From Nocardioides islandensis (GTDB lineage Bacteria > Actinomycetota > Actinomycetes > Propionibacteriales > Nocardioidaceae): a DNA stretch of 64,000 nt. The first letter of the stretch is position 1. Every line of letters starts with the position of its first letter. The DNA lies in the NCBI RefSeq assembly GCF_015352455.1, contig NZ_JADKPN010000014.1, positions 1-64,000 of the forward strand, written 5' to 3'. Of this stretch, positions 53,085 through 61,926 are shown in pieces. Under the pieces are notes generated by a model, which was not told where the DNA came from, did not search any database, and saw nothing but the letters and a program-made list of their open reading frames with translations. A program made the position numbers and the translations under genes.

Positions 53085-53990
53085 TCACGGCCAGGAGACA
53101 CCGAGCCACCGGGCCCCGACGGGGACGACGGTGACGGTGCGCGGGTCGAGCTCCCCCTCCTCGACCGCCTCGGCGGAGCGGGCGATCCGTACCTCGAGGC
53201 GGCTGTCGGCGAGACCCTCGGCGATGCCCGTGCCCCACTCGACGACCGTCACCGCCTCGTCCAGGGAGGCGTCCAGGTCGAGGTCGTCGAGCTCGTCGAT
53301 GCCGCCGAGCCGGTAGGCATCCGCGTGCACGAGGGCCGGGCCGCTGCCGAGCGAGGGATGCACGCGGGCGATCACGAACGTCGGCGAGGTGACGTCGCCG
53401 CGCACCCCGAGCCCGGCGCCGAGGCCTTGCGTGAACGTCGTCTTGCCCGCGCCCAGCTCCCCCGCGAGCACGACGAGGTCGCCGGCCCTGACGCGCTCGC
53501 CGACCACCCGGCCGAGGCCGCGCATCGCATCGGCGTCGGGGGCCGGGTACGTGTGCGGGACGGCACGCCGCAGCTCGACGTGGGGCGAGGTACGGGCGGT
53601 CTCCACGAACCCGTGCCCCTGCCAGAACGCGATCGTCGCGGGCAGCTCCTCGCGGGCCACGACCGCCACCTCGTCGCCGTCGGCGATGCTCAGCGCCTCG
53701 GCGACCAGCGCACCGGCGACGCCGAGACGCTGGGCCGACGGCACCACGCCGAAGCGGCGCAGCCAGACCGTGCGATCGTCCCGCGCCATCAGCGTCGCGC
53801 CGACGGCTCGGCCCTCGAGGGTGGCGACCAGCCCGCCCCCGGCAGCCAGCGCCTGCGCGATGCGCTCGGTCGACTCCGCCATCGCGTCGGCCGGCGGGTC
53901 GAGCGGCGGCCTGGCCCCGAACGCCGCCCGAACCACGGCGTGCACGGTGTCGGCCGCCTCCGCACCCACCCGGCGTACGACGAGCGTCAC
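53085..53990 (-). CDS. tsaE: GNAT acetyltransferase fused to TsaE ATPase
   Basis: Residues 1-145 form a GNAT domain (VVPSAQRLGVAGALVAEAL). Residues 150-301 form TsaE, with Walker A LAGELGAGKTTFTQGL near residue 178, TSPTFVIARVH, HADAYRLGGIDELDDLDLD and the VEWGTG motif. TsaE is the ATPase that resets the TsaBD complex in t6A synthesis. This fusion is known in Nocardioides. GTG 53990 overlaps the hydrolase stop (GTGA). Confidence 0.92.
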   Translation of the reverse strand: MTLVVRRVGAEAADTVHAVVRAAFGARPPLDPPADAMAESTERIAQALAAGGGLVATLEGRAVGATLMARDDRTVWLRRFGVVPSAQRLGVAGALVAEALSIADGDEVAVVAREELPATIAFWQGHGFVETARTSPHVELRRAVPHTYPAPDADAMRGLGRVVGERVRAGDLVVLAGELGAGKTTFTQGLGAGLGVRGDVTSPTFVIARVHPSLGSGPALVHADAYRLGGIDELDDLDLDASLDEAVTVVEWGTGIAEGLADSRLEVRIARSAEAVEEGELDPRTVTVVPVGARWLGVSWP

Positions 53991-55075
53991 TTCTGGTCCA
54001 CGAGATCACCCGCCGCGGCGAGCAGCTGGTCGAGCTCGGCGTTGACCTGGTCGTGCCGCTCGAGCATCACCATGTGGCCGGCGCCCTCGCACTCGAGCAG
54101 CGTCGAGCCCGGGATCAGCTCGTGCAGCCGGCGGCTGTGCTCGATCGGCGTGAGCTTGTCGCGAGTGCCGCAGATGATCGCGACCGGGACCTCGCTCATG
54201 GCGCTCACGGTCTCGAACTTGTCGAGGGTGCCGAACGTCGGGAAGAAGTCGGCCACCACCCCGAACGGCGTGGCCGAGAGCATCTGGTCGACGAACTCGA
54301 CGTACCTGGCCGGCACGGCGTCCCCGAAGGCCAGCCCGTCGGTGGCCACCAGCGCCACCGACCGACCGATCTTGCGGAACCGGTCGACGGTGCGGTGGCG
54401 CCGGGCCAGCGTGGCGACGAGTCGGCCGGCCAGCTGGCCGGCGATCGTGGACGGCAGCAGCGGGACCACGACGCGGTGCGGGTCGATGCCACCGGCCGTC
54501 GTCGCGATCAGCCCGACGCCGACAACCCGGTCGCCGAACAGCTCGGGGTGCTGCTCGGCCAGCGCGACGATCGTCATGCCGCCCATCGAGTGGCCCACCA
54601 GCACGACCGGCCCGTCGGGCACGGCCTGGTCGATGACGCGCAGCAGGTCGTGGCCGAGCTGCTCGATGGTCGCGTGCTCCTCGGCGGACCGGCCGGAGCG
54701 CCCGTGGGAGCGCTGGTCGTAGTAGACGGCGCGCACCAGGCCGCGGTACGCCGCGCGCTGGAAGTGCCACGAGTCCTGGTTCAGGGCGTAGCCGTGCACG
54801 AACACGACGGTCAGCTCGGTGTGCCGGCGCCGTGCGCGCGCACCCTTGCCGCCGACCGCTTCGGGGTCGAGCTCGTCGATCTCGACGTGCAGGGGTAGGC
54901 CGTCGTCGGCGACGACCGTCAGCGGCTGGGAGCGCAGCGAGCCGAACGGCGTCATGTCGCCGACGCCCCGGCGCGCGATGATCCGGCGCCGATGGGCGAC
55001 CCGCCAGGCGGTCGCGCCGGCCGCCAGGCCGGCGGCACCGGCCGCGACCCCGAGAACCCTGCCGGTCCTGCTCAC
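53987..55075 (-). CDS. Alpha/beta hydrolase with N-terminal membrane segment
   Basis: The 362-residue protein has an N-terminal hydrophobic stretch (about 7-25), the cap-less core FVHGYALNQDSWHFQ, YYDQRSHGRSG, the nucleophile elbow VGHSMGGMT near residue 160, and the late catalytic segments CGTRDKLTP and CEGAGHMVMLE. The GTG start overlaps the alr stop (GTGA) and the gene overlaps tsaE. It is a conserved member of this actinobacterial alr-tsaE cluster. Substrate unknown. Confidence 0.85.
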   Translation of the reverse strand: MSRTGRVLGVAAGAAGLAAGATAWRVAHRRRIIARRGVGDMTPFGSLRSQPLTVVADDGLPLHVEIDELDPEAVGGKGARARRRHTELTVVFVHGYALNQDSWHFQRAAYRGLVRAVYYDQRSHGRSGRSAEEHATIEQLGHDLLRVIDQAVPDGPVVLVGHSMGGMTIVALAEQHPELFGDRVVGVGLIATTAGGIDPHRVVVPLLPSTIAGQLAGRLVATLARRHRTVDRFRKIGRSVALVATDGLAFGDAVPARYVEFVDQMLSATPFGVVADFFPTFGTLDKFETVSAMSEVPVAIICGTRDKLTPIEHSRRLHELIPGSTLLECEGAGHMVMLERHDQVNAELDQLLAAAGDLVDQK

Positions 55076-56193
55076 TCGTCATTCCCTTCGTAGCGTCGCT
55101 CGAGACGGCCGCCGATCCTGGTCACGATCTCGTAGGAGATCGTCCCGCACGCCACCGCCCACTCCTGCGCGGTGGGCTCGCCGTGGTCACCGGGTCCGAA
55201 GAGCGCCACCTCGGCCCCGGCCCCGGGCAGGTCGCCGCCCAGGTCGACCACCACCTGGTCCATGCAGACCCGCCCGCGCACGGGGCGGCGGACGCCGTCC
55301 ACGGCGACCTCGAGCGCGTTGCTGCCGTGGCGCGGTACGCCGTCGCCGTACCCGGCCGGGACGAGCCCGACCGTCGTGTCCCGGTCCGCGACCCAGGTGT
55401 GGCCGTAGGAGACGCCCTCGCCGCGGGCGACGGCCTTGCTGAGCGCCAGCGGAGCTCGCACGGTCATCGCCGGGCGCAGGTGGGTGCCGTGCGGGACGTC
55501 GGGTGCCGGGTCGAGGCCGTACGACGCGAGGCCGACGCGGACCAGGTCCAGCCGGCTGCTCGGGCGCAGGATCGCCGCGGCGGAGTTGGCCAGGTGGGTG
55601 ACCTCGGGGCGCAGGCCGGCCTCCTCGGCCCGCGCCAACGCCTGCTCGAACCGCGCCTGCTGCTCGTCGTTGGCCGGGTGGTCGGGCTCGTCGCTGCAGG
55701 CGAAGTGGGACCAGACGCCGGTGATGCGGGCCCGTCCCGCTTGCTCGTGCTCCGCGGCGCGTGCGACCAGCGCCGGCCAGTCGGCGAGGGCGGCGCCGCC
55801 GCGGGCGAGCCCGGTGTCGACCTTCAGCTGGACACGTGGGCAGTCGCCCGCGGCCACGATCTGGTCGAGGCGTTCCGGGGTGTAGGCGGTGATGTCCACG
55901 CCGTGCTCGACCGCCCTGCTCAACGACCCGTCCTCGGCGTCGGCGGGGAGGGTGAGCCAGCAGAGCAGCGGCCCCTCGTCGCCCGCCTCGCGGAGGACGA
56001 GCGCCTCGGGGACGGTGGCGACGCCGATCCAGTCCGCGCCGCCCTGCCGCGCGGCTCGGGCGCTCTCGACGATGCCGTGGCCGTAGCCGTCCGCCTTGAC
56101 GACGGTCATCAACGCAGCCGGCGCGACCAGGCGCTTGAGGGTGGTGACGTTGCGGCGGATCGCGGCCAGGTCGACCACGATCTCCGGGCGCAT
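55072..56193 (-). CDS. alr: Alanine racemase
   Basis: The 373-residue PLP enzyme converts L- to D-alanine for peptidoglycan. It has the PLP lysine motif VVKADGYGHG near residue 38, the catalytic Tyr in GEGVSYGHTW and the CMDQVVVDLGG block. ATG 56193 is the start. It sits downstream of nnr with a 13-base gap and overlaps the hydrolase. Confidence 0.95.
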   Translation of the reverse strand: MRPEIVVDLAAIRRNVTTLKRLVAPAALMTVVKADGYGHGIVESARAARQGGADWIGVATVPEALVLREAGDEGPLLCWLTLPADAEDGSLSRAVEHGVDITAYTPERLDQIVAAGDCPRVQLKVDTGLARGGAALADWPALVARAAEHEQAGRARITGVWSHFACSDEPDHPANDEQQARFEQALARAEEAGLRPEVTHLANSAAAILRPSSRLDLVRVGLASYGLDPAPDVPHGTHLRPAMTVRAPLALSKAVARGEGVSYGHTWVADRDTTVGLVPAGYGDGVPRHGSNALEVAVDGVRRPVRGRVCMDQVVVDLGGDLPGAGAEVALFGPGDHGEPTAQEWAVACGTISYEIVTRIGGRLERRYEGNDE

Positions 56194-56206
56194 GGCCTGG
56201 ATTCTT

Positions 56207-57580
56207 TCAGAGCAGCCCGCGCACGACCGCAGGGATCGCCCGCGCGACGTCGGGCGCGGTGAGCGGACCGCCCCCGGACGCGTACGTCGCGGCCGCGCCG
56301 TGCAGCCACGAGCCGGCGCTGGCCGCGTCGAACGGGCTCAGCCCGCCGGCCAGCAGGGCGCCGATCAGGCCGGCGAGCACGTCCCCGGCTCCAGCGGTGG
56401 CCAACCAGGGCACGCCGGTGGTGGTGATCCGCACCCGGCCATCGGGTCGGGCGACGACGGTGTGCCGGCCCTTGAGCAGCACCACCGCGTCGTACCTGCG
56501 CGCCGCCTCGCGCGCGTGGCGCAGCGGCGCCGCCTCGATCGCCTCGCGGCTCTCGCCGGTCATCCGGGACAGCTCGCCGGCGTGGGGGGTCAGCACGGCG
56601 GGCACGGTCAGCGGCCCGTCCACCAGGGCCAGTGCGTCGGCGTCGACCACGACCGGTACGCCGTCCTCCTGTGCCTCCACGAGCATCGTGGCGACGTCGG
56701 CGCCACCGCCGGAGCCGACCGTCCAGGCCTGGACCCGGCCGTTCTCGGTCACGACGTCGGGATGGGCCGCGAGCACCTGGGCGCTGGCGCCCGCGACGTA
56801 CCGGACCATCCCGCACAGCCCGCTCGCCGCGCCGGCGACGCAGAGGACGCCCGCGCCGGGGTACTGCTCGGAACCGGCGCGCACGCCGACCACGCCGCGG
56901 GTGTACTTGTGCGCGTCCTCGGCGGGTCGGGGCAGGAGCGCCGCCACGTCGTCGGGCTGGAGGCTCTCGACGGCGGCCGCAGGGAGCTCCAGGCCGAGGT
57001 CGACGAGGTGGACGGCGCCTGCGTGGTGAGCGGCCGGGTCGGCGAGGAGGGCGACCTTGTGGGTGCCGAAGGTGACGGTGACGTCGGCACGCACGGCGGG
57101 CCCGTCCAGCTCGCCGGTGTCCACGTCGACGCCGCTCGGGACGTCCACCGAGACCACAGGAACCCCCTGGAGGGCGTCGAGCGCACGGACGGCCTCGGCC
57201 CTGAGTCCTGGCTGGCCGCCGATCCCCACGATGCCGTCGACGACGAGGTCGGGCACGCTTCGCGGGGCCCCGGTGATCGTGCGCCCGCCCGCGCGCTCCA
57301 GCGCGGCCAGGCCGGCCCCGTGCGGCTTCTCGGACAGCAGCCACGCACTCACCCGCACCCCGCGCCGCGCGAGCATCGCCCCGGCGTACAGCGCGTCTCC
57401 TCCGTTGTCCCCGCTGCCCACGAGCAGCACCACGTGGGACCCGTAGGCCCGCCCGAGCATCTCGAGCGCGGCGCTCGCCAGCCCCGCCGCGGCGCGCTGC
57501 ATCAGCGCCCCGTCCGGCAGCCGGCTCATCAGCGCCGCCTCCGCCGCCCTGACCTCCTCGACGGTGTGCGCCCTCCTCAT
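56207..57580 (-). CDS. nnr: Bifunctional NAD(P)H-hydrate epimerase/dehydratase
   Basis: The 457-residue protein repairs hydrated NAD(P)H. The N-terminal epimerase (YjeF-N, about 1-200) has LLVGSGDNGGDALYAGAML. The C-terminal ADP-dependent dehydratase (about 210-457) has LTPHAGELSRMTG and the TAGAGDVLAGLIGALLAGG nucleotide motif. ATG 57580. It is adjacent to alr in the same orientation. Confidence 0.95.
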   Translation of the reverse strand: MRRAHTVEEVRAAEAALMSRLPDGALMQRAAAGLASAALEMLGRAYGSHVVLLVGSGDNGGDALYAGAMLARRGVRVSAWLLSEKPHGAGLAALERAGGRTITGAPRSVPDLVVDGIVGIGGQPGLRAEAVRALDALQGVPVVSVDVPSGVDVDTGELDGPAVRADVTVTFGTHKVALLADPAAHHAGAVHLVDLGLELPAAAVESLQPDDVAALLPRPAEDAHKYTRGVVGVRAGSEQYPGAGVLCVAGAASGLCGMVRYVAGASAQVLAAHPDVVTENGRVQAWTVGSGGGADVATMLVEAQEDGVPVVVDADALALVDGPLTVPAVLTPHAGELSRMTGESREAIEAAPLRHAREAARRYDAVVLLKGRHTVVARPDGRVRITTTGVPWLATAGAGDVLAGLIGALLAGGLSPFDAASAGSWLHGAAATYASGGGPLTAPDVARAIPAVVRGLL

Positions 57581-57595
57581 GCCCTGGACGCTAGT

Positions 57596-57645
57596 GGGTC
57601 GTGTCGTTGAGAGTGCGCCCTAGCGCTCGCTGAACCACACGACCC
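57596..57645. repeat. Left flank repeat and hairpin of the AbiEi/DUF559-like gene
   Basis: GGGTCGTGT (57596-57604) pairs with ACACGACCC (57637-57645). The last 33 bases (57613-57645) form a direct repeat with 58633-58665, identical at 30 of 33 positions. It includes a TAG matching the stop codon of the gene in the right copy. This could be the tail remnant of an older copy of the gene or a target-site feature. Confidence 0.6.
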
Positions 57646-57695
57646 GACCCTGTGGAGGGACGACGACGGCAACGTCCGGATTCGGGTTCGCTGGC

Positions 57696-58643
57696 GTGGT
57701 GCCTCACCGCCCTGACCGACCCGACTGGCGGTCGCTGGCCGATCAGCAAGCCGGGCTGCTCAGCCGGCGCCAGCTCAACGGGCTCGGCCTGGATCGCTTC
57801 GTCGTCCGCAACCAGGTCGACGCAGGGCGCTGGGTCGAACTGACCCCGATGGTGCTGGCGACCTTCACCGGCCCGCTGCCACGCGTCGCGAGCATGTGGC
57901 TGGGCGTCCTCCATGCTGGCGACTCCTCGGTCATCGGCGGGCTGACGGCCGCCGAGGTGCTGGGGCTGCGACATTGGCAGCGCGACGAGGTGACCGTGCT
58001 CGTCCCCGACGAGCTGGACTTCGATGAGTCGGTCCCAGGAGTGCGCTTCGTGCGGACCCGCCGGAAGATCCCCGCCATGCGCCTCCAGAGGCCAGGTATC
58101 CCCGTGGCCCGTATCGAACCTGCCGTCCTGTTGTGGGCGGCGTACCAGCCGTCGCGCCGGACCGCTCAAGGCGTCGTCGCCGCCGTCATCCAGCAGCGCT
58201 TGTCGACAGCCGACGGCATGTACCTGTGGGTGGAGCGGATGAGACCGCTGCGCTGGGCCAGGATGTTCCGAACCGCTCTCGAGGAGATCTCGGGTGGCGC
58301 CCAGTCGCTGGGCGAGATCGACGTACGCCGCATGTGCCGCGCCGTCGACATCCTGCTGCCGCACCGCCAGAGACAACGCCGTGACGCGACAGGAAAGACG
58401 CGCTGGACCGACTGCGAGTGGGACCTGCCGAACGGCGACGTGCTGGTGCTCGAGGTCGACGGCTCGTTCCACATGGACGTGGACCACTGGGAGGACGACC
58501 TGGCGCGACAGCGGCGGCTCAGTGGTCCGGGCCGGATCGTCGTTCGGTGCACGACCCGCGAGCTCCGCGACGACCGTGAGCAGGTCGGTCGTGACCTCAT
58601 CGCCCTCGGAGCGCCGCGTCGTGCCCCTCATCGTGCGATCTAG
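57696..58643 (+). CDS. AbiEi antitoxin-like N terminus with a DUF559/REase-like C terminus
   Basis: The 315-residue protein begins with a winged-helix-like region (SLADQQAGLLSRRQLNGLG, VRNQVDAGRWVELTPMV) of the AbiEi/type IV antitoxin type. It ends with a DUF559/Vsr-like segment (TDCEWDLPNGDVLVLEVDGSFHMD, WEDDLARQRRLSG, VRCTTRELRDDREQVGRDL) whose D-x(n)-E-x-D spacing resembles a PD-(D/E)XK nuclease core. No toxin gene is beside it. The gene interrupts the conserved nnr-acpS junction and is bounded by direct repeats. Such solitary genes are numerous in actinobacteria, and their role is unknown. Confidence 0.7.
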   Translation: MVPHRPDRPDWRSLADQQAGLLSRRQLNGLGLDRFVVRNQVDAGRWVELTPMVLATFTGPLPRVASMWLGVLHAGDSSVIGGLTAAEVLGLRHWQRDEVTVLVPDELDFDESVPGVRFVRTRRKIPAMRLQRPGIPVARIEPAVLLWAAYQPSRRTAQGVVAAVIQQRLSTADGMYLWVERMRPLRWARMFRTALEEISGGAQSLGEIDVRRMCRAVDILLPHRQRQRRDATGKTRWTDCEWDLPNGDVLVLEVDGSFHMDVDHWEDDLARQRRLSGPGRIVVRCTTRELRDDREQVGRDLIALGAPRRAPHRAI

Positions 58644-58665
58644 CGCTCGCTGGACCACACGACCC
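58633..58665. repeat. Right flank direct repeat
   Basis: These 33 bases match 57613-57645 at 30 positions. The copy begins inside the last codons of the AbiEi/DUF559-like gene and runs past its TAG stop. Confidence 0.7.
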
Positions 58666-58669
58666 CTGG

Positions 58670-59023
58670 TCAGCTCTCCAGCACCACCACCGCGGAGGCG
58701 ATGCCCGCGTCGTGGGAGAGGGAGAGGTGGACGTGGACCGCGCCCACCTCCGCGGCGCGGGCGGCGACGGTGCCCCGGAGCGAGAACAAGGGACGGCCGG
58801 ACGACTCCGAGACGACCTCGGCGTCGTGCCAGTTGAGGTTGCCGGGCGCGCCGAGGGCCTTGGCCAGCGCCTCCTTCGCGGCGAACCGCGCCGCGAGCGA
58901 GGCGATCCCGAGGCCGGACTCGCCCGGCGTGAACAGCCGCTGGGACAGGCCGGGCGTGCGCCCGAGCGACTCCGCGAACCGCTCCAGGTCGACCACGTCG
59001 ATGCCGACCCCGATCACCGCCAC
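58670..59023 (-). CDS. acpS: Holo-[acyl-carrier-protein] synthase
   Basis: The 117-residue protein transfers 4'-phosphopantetheine to ACP. It has IGVGIDVVDLERF at the start (metal-binding Asp), FAAKEALAKALGAP (Glu/Lys active site) and the C-terminal SLSHDAGIASAVVV. It starts at GTG 59023, 11 bases after the glmS stop. Confidence 0.94.
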   Translation of the reverse strand: MAVIGVGIDVVDLERFAESLGRTPGLSQRLFTPGESGLGIASLAARFAAKEALAKALGAPGNLNWHDAEVVSESSGRPLFSLRGTVAARAAEVGAVHVHLSLSHDAGIASAVVVLES

Positions 59024-59033
59024 GAGGAGAGGT

Positions 59034-60878
<1,845 letters not shown>

Positions 60879-60945
60879 GGGCCGGATCCTATCGGCGCCC
60901 CGGCCCGCGCCCGGCTTCGACGACGGCCCCTGCCACACTTGAGGT

Positions 60946-61914
60946 ATGCCCTCCGACGGCCCGTTCGGGACCGAGCGCGAGCCGTCGCCGTACGTCGAGC
61001 TGGACCGCGCACGCTGGGCATCGCTGGCCGCCGAGGAGACGACGCCGCTCACCGAGGACGAGATCACCCGGCTGCGCGGCCTCGGGGACGCGCTCGACCT
61101 GGACGAGGTCACCCAGGTCTACCTCCCGCTCTCCGGCCTGCTCAGCCTGCGCGTGCAGGCCGCAGCGCTGCTGCACCGCCAGCAGGAGGACTTCCTCCAG
61201 CAGCCGCAGCCCCCGCGCACCCCCTTCGTCATCGGGCTGGCCGGCTCGGTCGCGGTCGGCAAGTCGACGACCGCTCGCGTCCTCCAGCACCTGCTGGCGC
61301 ACTGGCCCGCGCACCCGAACGTCGCGCTGGTCACCACCGACGGCTTCCTGCTGCCGACCGCCGAGCTCGAGCGCCGCGGGATCCTGGAGCGCAAGGGCTT
61401 CCCGGAGTCCTACGACCGCCGCGCGCTGCTGCGCTTCCTCATCGCGATCAAGTCCGGCCGCGACGAGGTCAGCGCCCCGGTCTACTCGCACCTCACCTAC
61501 GACGTCGTGCCCGACGAGCACGTCGTCGTGCGCCGCCCCGACATCGTCATCCTCGAAGGTCTCAACGTCCTCCAGCCCGCGCGCCCCCGCGAGGACGGCC
61601 GCAGCGGCCTGGCACCCAGCGACTTCTTCGACTTCAGCGTGTACGTCGACGCGGCCACCAGCGACATCCGGCACTGGTACGTCGAGCGCTTCCTGCGGCT
61701 GCGCGAGACGGCGTTCCGCGACCCGGCGTCGTACTTCGCGAGGTACGCCGCGCTCTCCCACGACGAGGCGGTCGACCGCGCCCAGAGCATCTGGGACTCC
61801 ATCAACGGCCCCAACCTGACCCAGAACATCCTGCCCACCCGCGGTCGCGCCGACCTGGTGCTGCGCAAGGACAGCGACCACTCGGTGCGCTACGTGCGGC
61901 TGCGCAAGATCTGA
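60946..61914 (+). CDS. coaA: Type I pantothenate kinase
   Basis: The 322-residue enzyme starts CoA synthesis. It has the P-loop GLAGSVAVGKSTTARVLQHLL near residue 97, TTDGFLLPTAELERRG, KGFPESYDRRALLRF, the Tyr/Arg-rich SGRDEVSAPVYSHLTYDVV and the C-terminal NILPTRGRADLVLRKDSDHSV. ATG 60946. It is divergent from glmS and convergent with the sugar dehydrogenase gene. Confidence 0.96.
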   Translation: MPSDGPFGTEREPSPYVELDRARWASLAAEETTPLTEDEITRLRGLGDALDLDEVTQVYLPLSGLLSLRVQAAALLHRQQEDFLQQPQPPRTPFVIGLAGSVAVGKSTTARVLQHLLAHWPAHPNVALVTTDGFLLPTAELERRGILERKGFPESYDRRALLRFLIAIKSGRDEVSAPVYSHLTYDVVPDEHVVVRRPDIVILEGLNVLQPARPREDGRSGLAPSDFFDFSVYVDAATSDIRHWYVERFLRLRETAFRDPASYFARYAALSHDEAVDRAQSIWDSINGPNLTQNILPTRGRADLVLRKDSDHSVRYVRLRKI

Positions 61915-61926
61915 CCCGGCGCCGCC

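Noticed and set aside
60879..60945. A glmS ribozyme or leader
   Set aside because: Only 67 bases separate glmS and coaA, too few for the ribozyme, and no pseudoknot-like pairing is visible.
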